This document shows, piece by piece, positions 58,708 to 64,000 of a stretch of 64,000 bases of DNA; position 1 is the stretch's first letter; each line of letters starts with the position of its first letter. Both the position numbers and the translations under genes were made by a program. Origin of the DNA: Blattabacterium cuenoti (lineage in GTDB: Bacteria; Bacteroidota; Bacteroidia; Flavobacteriales; Blattabacteriaceae); assembly GCF_014252075.1 (NCBI RefSeq), contig NZ_CP059209.1, positions 572,274-636,273 of the forward strand. Direction: 5' to 3'. The notes below the pieces were generated by a model. That model did no database searches, was not told the DNA's origin, and saw only the letters and a list, made by a program, of their open reading frames with translations.

Positions 58708-60983
58708 GCAATAAAAATTTGATTTTTTTTAATGAAATTCAAAGAAGAACCAGCTTTAAACCATTGAATCTGCCTTTCATTATAAGAATGTTTAACTCGA
58801 ATTTTTTCTTTATCTCCATTATAATGAATCAATTCCACATTTATATTTTCTTTTGGGGTAATATCTCTTATATAAAAATTAAAAATATCTTCCTCTTGAA
58901 TTTTTTGATAATCAGAAGGATTTAGAAAGGTTAAAGCTAAAACTCCTTGTTTTTTTAAATTATTCTCATGTATCCTGGAAAAGGATTTAACAAGAACAAC
59001 ACGAACTCCTAAAAAACGAGGTTCCATTGCTGCATGTTCTCTTGAAGAACCTTCTCCATAATTCTCCTCTCCTACAATCAAGGAGTGAATATTTTTTGAT
59101 TTGTAAAATTTAGCTATATCAGGAACCGTTCCATAATTTCCTGTTATAATATTTTTTATTTTGTTTCTTTTATGATTAAAAGCATTAACAGCCCCTATTA
59201 ATAAATTTTCAGAAATTTTTTCCAAATGACCTCTATACCTTAGCCAAGGTCCAGCCATTGAAATATGATCAGTCGTACATTTTCCTTTAATTTTCATTAA
59301 AAGTCTTACATTAAGCAAATGATCTCCATTCCATGCTGGAAATGGAGATAAAATTTGTAATCTCTTCGAATTTTTTTTTATTATTACAGATAACTTATCT
59401 TTATCTCCTGAAGGAAATTCATATCCTAATTCCTCTATTTTAAAATTTCTTTTAGGAAGTTCCATCGCCTTAGGTTTTTCAAACTTAACATATTCACCCT
59501 TATCATTTTTTAATGTATCCTTTCTAGGATCAAAAGTTAAATCTCCAGAGAAAACCAAAGCAGTAACAATCTCCGGAGAAGCAATAAAAGCATATGTATT
59601 TGGATTTCCATCATTACGAGATGAAAAATTTCTATTAAAAGAGTGAATAATCGTATTTTTCACATTATTTTTATCACTATTTCTAAACCATTGTCCAATG
59701 CAAGGGCCACAAGCATTAGAAAATATTTTTGCTCCAATAGATTGAAAATCATAAATAAAACCTTTTTCTTTCATCAAATAGTAAACTTTATTTGATCCTG
59801 GTGTTACTAAATATTCAGAAGATATTTTTAATTTTTTATTTTTTGCTTGTTGAACAATAGATATTGCTTTTGATAAATCTTCAAAAGAAGAATTTGCACA
59901 TGAACCAATTAATCCAACTTCTATCTTAGTTGGCCAATTGTTTTTCACCGCTTCTTCTTTCATTTTAGAAATAGGAGTCGCTTTGTCAGGAGTAAAAGGA
60001 CCATTAATATATGGTTCTAAAACATCTAGATCTATTTCTATTACTTGATCATAATAATTATGTGGATTACGATAAACTTCTATGTCTGCTTTCAGAAAAT
60101 CTTTCATTTTTTCAGTCATAGTAGAAACTTTTTCTCTTTCATTTTTATCCAAATAATTTTTCATTCTAATATCATATGGGAATAAAGAAGCAGTCGCTCC
60201 TATTTCTGCTCCCATATTACATATTGTCGCTTTCCCTACACAAGAAATATGGCTAATTCCTTCTCCAAAATATTCAATAATATGATTTGTAGCACCTGAA
60301 ACTCCAATCATTCCAGATAATTTTAGTATTATATCTTTGGGGGAAGTCCACCCATTCATCTTTCCTTTTAAATGAACTCCAATTATTTTAGGAAACTTAA
60401 CCTCTAAAAAATAACCAGACATAACCTCTGCAGCATCAGCTCCTCCTACTCCTATTGCTAACATCCCTAATCCTCCAGCATTAGGAGTGTGAGAATCAGT
60501 TCCTATAATCATACCTCCAGGAAAAGCATAATTTTCTAAAATAATTTGATGAATGATTCCTGACCCCGGCCCCCAAAAATCTATTCCATATTTATGTGAT
60601 GCCGATTTTAAAAAATTATAAATTTCTTCATTTTCTTTTATAGCATTTAATAAATCTATCTTTGATCCACTTTTTGCATATATCAGATGATCACAATGAA
60701 TAGTAGTAGGCAAAAATGTTTTACATTTTTGTGTTTGCATAAATTGAAGTAACGTCATTTGAGCAGTTGCATCTTGCATGGCAAGACGATCTGGTAAAAA
60801 ATTCATGTAACGTTGATTTCTAAAATTTTTTGATTTAGAATCTATTTCTTTTACATTTAATAAATGAGAATAGAAAATTTTCTCTGAATAAGTCAAAGGA
60901 TGATCTATTATATTCCGAATTTTTTCAATTCGAAATTGAAAATTCGAATAAAAATTTCGAATCCTATCAAGATCAAAAACCAT
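58704..60983 (-). CDS. acn: Aconitate hydratase (mitochondrial-type)
   Basis: [4Fe-4S] TCA enzyme interconverting citrate and isocitrate. The 759-residue protein has IIGTDSHTPNAGG, the cluster cysteines in IGSCANSSFEDL and SNACGPCIGQW, and the swivel-domain loop [20 protein letters not shown]. Size and sequence match the mitochondrial-type enzyme common in Bacteroidetes rather than AcnB. The frame extends to 61034, but ATG 60983 (MVFDLDRIRNFYSN) is the likely start. Its cluster would come from SUF. It is coupled to yidD by a 4 bp overlap. Confidence 0.97.
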   Translation of the reverse strand: MVFDLDRIRNFYSNFQFRIEKIRNIIDHPLTYSEKIFYSHLLNVKEIDSKSKNFRNQRYMNFLPDRLAMQDATAQMTLLQFMQTQKCKTFLPTTIHCDHLIYAKSGSKIDLLNAIKENEEIYNFLKSASHKYGIDFWGPGSGIIHQIILENYAFPGGMIIGTDSHTPNAGGLGMLAIGVGGADAAEVMSGYFLEVKFPKIIGVHLKGKMNGWTSPKDIILKLSGMIGVSGATNHIIEYFGEGISHISCVGKATICNMGAEIGATASLFPYDIRMKNYLDKNEREKVSTMTEKMKDFLKADIEVYRNPHNYYDQVIEIDLDVLEPYINGPFTPDKATPISKMKEEAVKNNWPTKIEVGLIGSCANSSFEDLSKAISIVQQAKNKKLKISSEYLVTPGSNKVYYLMKEKGFIYDFQSIGAKIFSNACGPCIGQWFRNSDKNNVKNTIIHSFNRNFSSRNDGNPNTYAFIASPEIVTALVFSGDLTFDPRKDTLKNDKGEYVKFEKPKAMELPKRNFKIEELGYEFPSGDKDKLSVIIKKNSKRLQILSPFPAWNGDHLLNVRLLMKIKGKCTTDHISMAGPWLRYRGHLEKISENLLIGAVNAFNHKRNKIKNIITGNYGTVPDIAKFYKSKNIHSLIVGEENYGEGSSREHAAMEPRFLGVRVVLVKSFSRIHENNLKKQGVLALTFLNPSDYQKIQEEDIFNFYIRDITPKENINVELIHYNGDKEKIRVKHSYNERQIQWFKAGSSLNFIKKNQIFIA

Positions 60984-61055
60984 AAAATTATTTTTATTTA
61001 ATTGTAAATTTAAGAAATTGTGTAACTTTTGCAAGTTAAGACAATAATATAGGAA

Positions 61056-61835
61056 TTATGTTTTTTTTAAAAAAAAATTTATTTTTCTATGAAAATCTAG
61101 TGGGTTGTCTACATGAATCCAATGTTTAGATTTTTTTACGGTTATAATTTCTGCTTTTGGAAATAAATTGAGAATAGAATCATAATCTTTTGGTAAAAGG
61201 TAATCTGAGTTTTCTCCCCGCAAAAAAAGTGAAGGGCCATTGTATAAACCTTTTCCAATTTTCTGACGAATTAAACAATCATAATTTTTTTCAATGCCAA
61301 ATAAAAAAAAATGAAAACCAAGTTTACCGTCTTTTTGTCTATGAGTACATTTTGAAAAAAACAATCGCATTTCTACATCAGGAATCCATGGTTTTAGAAA
61401 AGCATCAAGATCTTTTCTTGTTTTTATGGTATCAAAATTAACTTTTTTTAAAACATGAATTAAATTTTCTTGATCTGCATTCCTATAAGCATTAGGACTG
61501 ATATCTACAATAATAATTTTTTTTGGAATAAGAGGATACTTTATCGAAAATTTCATCACAGCCCTTCCTCCCATAGAATGTCCTAACAATATAGGATTAT
61601 CTAAATCGTAATAGGATATATAATTCAATATATCTTTTGATATTACATCATAATCCATTTTTTCTGAAAAAAAACTCTTTCCATGATTTCGAATATCTAT
61701 TAAATGAATTTGATAATTTTTGTCAAATTTTTTAGCAAAAGAATTCCAATTTTCTCCATTTCCAAATAATCCGTGAAAAACCAGGATAGGAGAACCAGAT
61801 CCTAAAATTTTAGAATGTAATATCATATTTATCAT
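61056..61835 (-). CDS. Alpha/beta hydrolase (YbfF-like esterase)
   Basis: A 259-residue alpha/beta-fold hydrolase: oxyanion HGLFGNGENW near residue 20, nucleophile elbow GHSMGGRA (about residue 85), and catalytic histidine in KKSKHWIHVD near the C-terminus. Resembles acyl-CoA/ester hydrolases of the YbfF type; the substrate is unknown. Its ATG overlaps the pdxJ stop (ATGA), so it is cotranscribed with pdxJ and the mechanosensitive channel gene. Confidence 0.9.
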   Translation of the reverse strand: MINMILHSKILGSGSPILVFHGLFGNGENWNSFAKKFDKNYQIHLIDIRNHGKSFFSEKMDYDVISKDILNYISYYDLDNPILLGHSMGGRAVMKFSIKYPLIPKKIIIVDISPNAYRNADQENLIHVLKKVNFDTIKTRKDLDAFLKPWIPDVEMRLFFSKCTHRQKDGKLGFHFFLFGIEKNYDCLIRQKIGKGLYNGPSLFLRGENSDYLLPKDYDSILNLFPKAEIITVKKSKHWIHVDNPLDFHRKINFFLKKT

Positions 61836-62578
61836 ATCATTTTACTCTGTCCCTTTAATGTTTCTTTATGAATTCTTTTCAAATAACTTTGAATTGTGTT
61901 TTCTAATCCCATGTATAAAGACTCGCTAATTAAAGCATGTCCTATAGATACTTCTGCTAGATTCGGTATTTTTCTAATTAAAAAAGAAATATTATCTAAA
62001 TTTAGATCATGTCCAGCGTTGACAAGCATATGATTTTTAATAGCTTCTTTCGCTGTTTCAATATAGGGATTAATACTATCCCATTCTTTTTTAGAATATC
62101 CGACAGAAAAATTTCCAGTATACAATTCTATTCTATCCGATCCCGTTTTAGCCGCAGATACAACCAATTTAGGATCTGGATCTAGGAATATAGAAGTTCT
62201 AATTCCATGATTCTTTAATATTTTTATCTTTTGAGTTAAAAAATGACAATGAAAAATCGTATTCCATCCTGAATTTGAAGTAATAGCATTCTTATGATCA
62301 GGAACTAAGGTCACTTGATCTGGTTTTACATTCAATACGAGTTTCATGAATTTTTCAGTAGGGTTTCCTTCAATGTTTAATTCCGTCTTTATCACAGAAT
62401 TAATATCGTAAACATCCTGATATGTAATATGTCTTTCATCAGGACGTGGATGAATAGTAATTCCTTGACATCCAAATTTTTGAACATCTATTGCTATCTG
62501 TAAAAGATTGGGGATATTTCCTCCTCTTGCATTTCTTAATGTCCCTATTTTATTTAAATTAACACTTAACTTTACCAT
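61832..62578 (-). CDS. pdxJ: Pyridoxine 5'-phosphate synthase
   Basis: Condenses 3-amino-1-hydroxyacetone phosphate with 1-deoxyxylulose 5-phosphate to PNP. The 248-residue TIM barrel has VNLNKIGTLRNARGG, TIHPRPDERHI, the NIEGNPT segment with catalytic glutamate, VTLVPDHK, and a C-terminal VSIGHALISESLY phosphate loop. Length is normal. Together with PdxA and PdxH here it gives three of the steps of the DXP-dependent route. It starts 1 nt after the mscS-family stop. Confidence 0.97.
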   Translation of the reverse strand: MVKLSVNLNKIGTLRNARGGNIPNLLQIAIDVQKFGCQGITIHPRPDERHITYQDVYDINSVIKTELNIEGNPTEKFMKLVLNVKPDQVTLVPDHKNAITSNSGWNTIFHCHFLTQKIKILKNHGIRTSIFLDPDPKLVVSAAKTGSDRIELYTGNFSVGYSKKEWDSINPYIETAKEAIKNHMLVNAGHDLNLDNISFLIRKIPNLAEVSIGHALISESLYMGLENTIQSYLKRIHKETLKGQSKMI

Positions 62579-63847
62579 TTAAAAAAATTCTTTCTTAGTG
62601 ACTTGTGTCACTTCTAAATTAAACTCTCTAGCAGCTGTCAGTAAATGATCAAAAACACTAGCTTGTATTTGTTCATATTTAATGGATTCAGAAGTGTTTG
62701 TAAAACAGTATAATTCAACAGGAAGTCCATAAGGAGTAGGCTCTAAGTGTCTGACCATAAGTGTTTCTAATTGTGATATTCGTGGATGTTGATGCAAATA
62801 TTCCAATGCATATTGACGAAATAGACCAATGTTCGTTAATCTTCTTCCATTAAGATCTATGCGAATATCAACATTTTTTTCTTTATTGAAAATATTTATT
62901 TCTTTTTGTTTTTTTTGAATATAATTTTTAATTAAGTAAACATGTTGAAATTTTTTTAATTTATCTGAGTTACAAAAATGAAAAGATTGTATATTAAATA
63001 ATATGGATCTTTTGATTCTACGTATGTTCTTTTGACGCATGACTTCAAAATTAGTTACAGCTGTAGAAATTAAATCATAAGTTGGCACACTGGTTATAGT
63101 TTTATCAAAATTCTCTATTTTTGCAGAAGTTAAATTGATTTCTATAACCGTTCCTTCTATACTGTATTTTGGAATTCCTATCCAGTCTCCTACTTTTATC
63201 ATTTTAGTAGAAGCCATTTGTACCCCAGAAACAAATCCCAGAATAGTGTCCCTAAAAACTAATATAACAATAGCTGTTATAGCTCCTAAACTAGTAAGTA
63301 CAGTAATTAAATCATTTTTTGTAAGGATAGCAATGATAACTAAAACGCAAAATATAATGGATATAATTTTTAGTAATTGTGAAAAAGAACGGACAGCTAT
63401 GGTTTGATGATTGTTTTCACTTGTAGCTATTCTCATTATGGAATTTACAACTCTAATTAAAAATTGTAAAACGATTAAAACAAATAAAATATCGAATGTT
63501 TTTTCTAAATAAATGACAATTGTATGATAATTTCTAAAAAAAGGTTCAATTAATAGAAAACCAATAGATAAAGGGAAAAAATGGGATAAACTATCAAAAA
63601 CTTTATTTTCATATAAAATGTTATCCCAAACAAAATGAGTAGAGCTCACAATTCTTCTTCCTATAAAACGGACCCCTCTATTGAAAATAAATTTTAAAAT
63701 TATTAATAATACAGTAAAAAATAAGATTTTACCAATTACAATAAGAGTTATAGTTCCCCATTTTTTCAAGTCAAAATTATGAGAAAACTCATAAAATCCT
63801 TGAATTTGAAAAATTTTTGCTAATATTTTTTCAGTTTTATAACACAT
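62579..63847 (-). CDS. MscS-family mechanosensitive channel (YbdG-like)
   Basis: Membrane channel releasing solutes on hypo-osmotic stress. The 422-residue protein has about five membrane helices in the first 210 residues, the pore-lining TM3 and following GVQMASTKMIKVGDWI, typical of MscS beta domains, and a longer cytoplasmic C-terminal domain. Length is close to E. coli YbdG (about 415) rather than MscS (286). It is first of the mscS-pdxJ-hydrolase unit. Gating in this organism is untested. Confidence 0.92.
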   Translation of the reverse strand: MCYKTEKILAKIFQIQGFYEFSHNFDLKKWGTITLIVIGKILFFTVLLIILKFIFNRGVRFIGRRIVSSTHFVWDNILYENKVFDSLSHFFPLSIGFLLIEPFFRNYHTIVIYLEKTFDILFVLIVLQFLIRVVNSIMRIATSENNHQTIAVRSFSQLLKIISIIFCVLVIIAILTKNDLITVLTSLGAITAIVILVFRDTILGFVSGVQMASTKMIKVGDWIGIPKYSIEGTVIEINLTSAKIENFDKTITSVPTYDLISTAVTNFEVMRQKNIRRIKRSILFNIQSFHFCNSDKLKKFQHVYLIKNYIQKKQKEINIFNKEKNVDIRIDLNGRRLTNIGLFRQYALEYLHQHPRISQLETLMVRHLEPTPYGLPVELYCFTNTSESIKYEQIQASVFDHLLTAAREFNLEVTQVTKKEFF

Positions 63848-64000
63848 AAACTAAATTCTTATTCTATGATTGTGTAAGTTTTTTTTCAAAAATTTTATTT
63901 TTATTTCTTATGTTTTGTTAGATTGAATAATATAATAGATATTGAATTTATTTATTGTGAAAGATAAAAATTTTGATTCAATTTTTAAATTTTAAATTTT
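63848..64000. other. Terminal spacer, no gene seen
   Basis: This 153 bp stretch is AT-rich with no credible open frame on either strand and no clear hairpin. It should contain the promoter of the mscS-pdxJ unit, but I found no exact -7 consensus. Confidence 0.5.

Overview
The window is a single, densely packed stretch of a very AT-rich, reduced bacterial chromosome. Gene content and architecture point to Bacteroidetes, order Flavobacteriales: an LpxC-FabZ fusion, a long SecA without a zinc tail, a eukaryal-type single-chain GlyS, a lineage-typical arginine decarboxylase, an orphan HsdR_N-domain protein, a DUF2795 protein beside secA, and start sites without clear Shine-Dalgarno sequences. Extreme AT bias, overlapping genes, almost no spacers, no mobile elements, and complete leucine, pyridoxal-phosphate and riboflavin-to-FAD genes all fit an obligate nutritional endosymbiont. 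A Blattabacterium-like cockroach or termite symbiont is the best guess; this is inference, not a database result. TGA is used as a stop and prfB is present, so the standard bacterial code applies.

Layout: 1-9041 carries the acpP 5' part, pckA, riboflavin synthase, pdxA, atpD-atpC, ribF and an AddB-like nuclease. 9035-13275 is a leuA-leuC-leuD-leuB operon (minus strand). 13419-20153 holds two lineage hypotheticals, tyrS, era and clpB. 20261-26770 is a plus-strand run: prfB, speA, speB, cmk, fabG, menD. 26762-32433 holds a sanA-like gene without a normal start codon, secA, a DUF2795 gene, fmt and hup with a clear bidirectional terminator. 32434-43858 holds pdxH, a CAT tRNA, dnaN, a shortened pheT, glyS, trxB, an orphan nuclease-fold gene, gap, lepA, tRNA-Arg(CCG), pth and sucD. 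44064-51019 holds lpxC-fabZ, a small membrane protein, rpmH, an M14 peptidase, a CPBP protease, a decayed rdgB, rnz, a LolC/E-like permease and rbfA. 51131-57017 holds two tRNAs, rpmA, rplU and a complete sufA-B-C-D-S operon. 57084-63847 holds a DUF192 gene, lgt, yidD, aconitase, a hydrolase, pdxJ and an MscS-family channel.

How it fits together: central carbon flow (gap, pckA, aconitase, sucD), respiration (atpDC, menD), cofactor supply (pdxA/pdxJ/pdxH for PLP, ribE/ribF for FMN/FAD, SUF for Fe-S), amino-acid supply (leuABCD) and translation dominate. Arginine decarboxylase plus agmatinase would give putrescine and free urea. Reduction is visible in progress: rdgB is broken by several frameshifts, the sanA-like gene has no ATG/GTG/TTG, the LpxC half of LpxC-FabZ has lost catalytic residues while FabZ looks intact, PheT has lost its OB-fold insert, LeuA lacks its regulatory domain, and prfB lacks the usual programmed frameshift. 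I saw no CRISPR array, prophage, IS element, rRNA operon or recognisable defence or secretion island. I found no convincing new biological system; the most informative observations are the selective domain-level losses.
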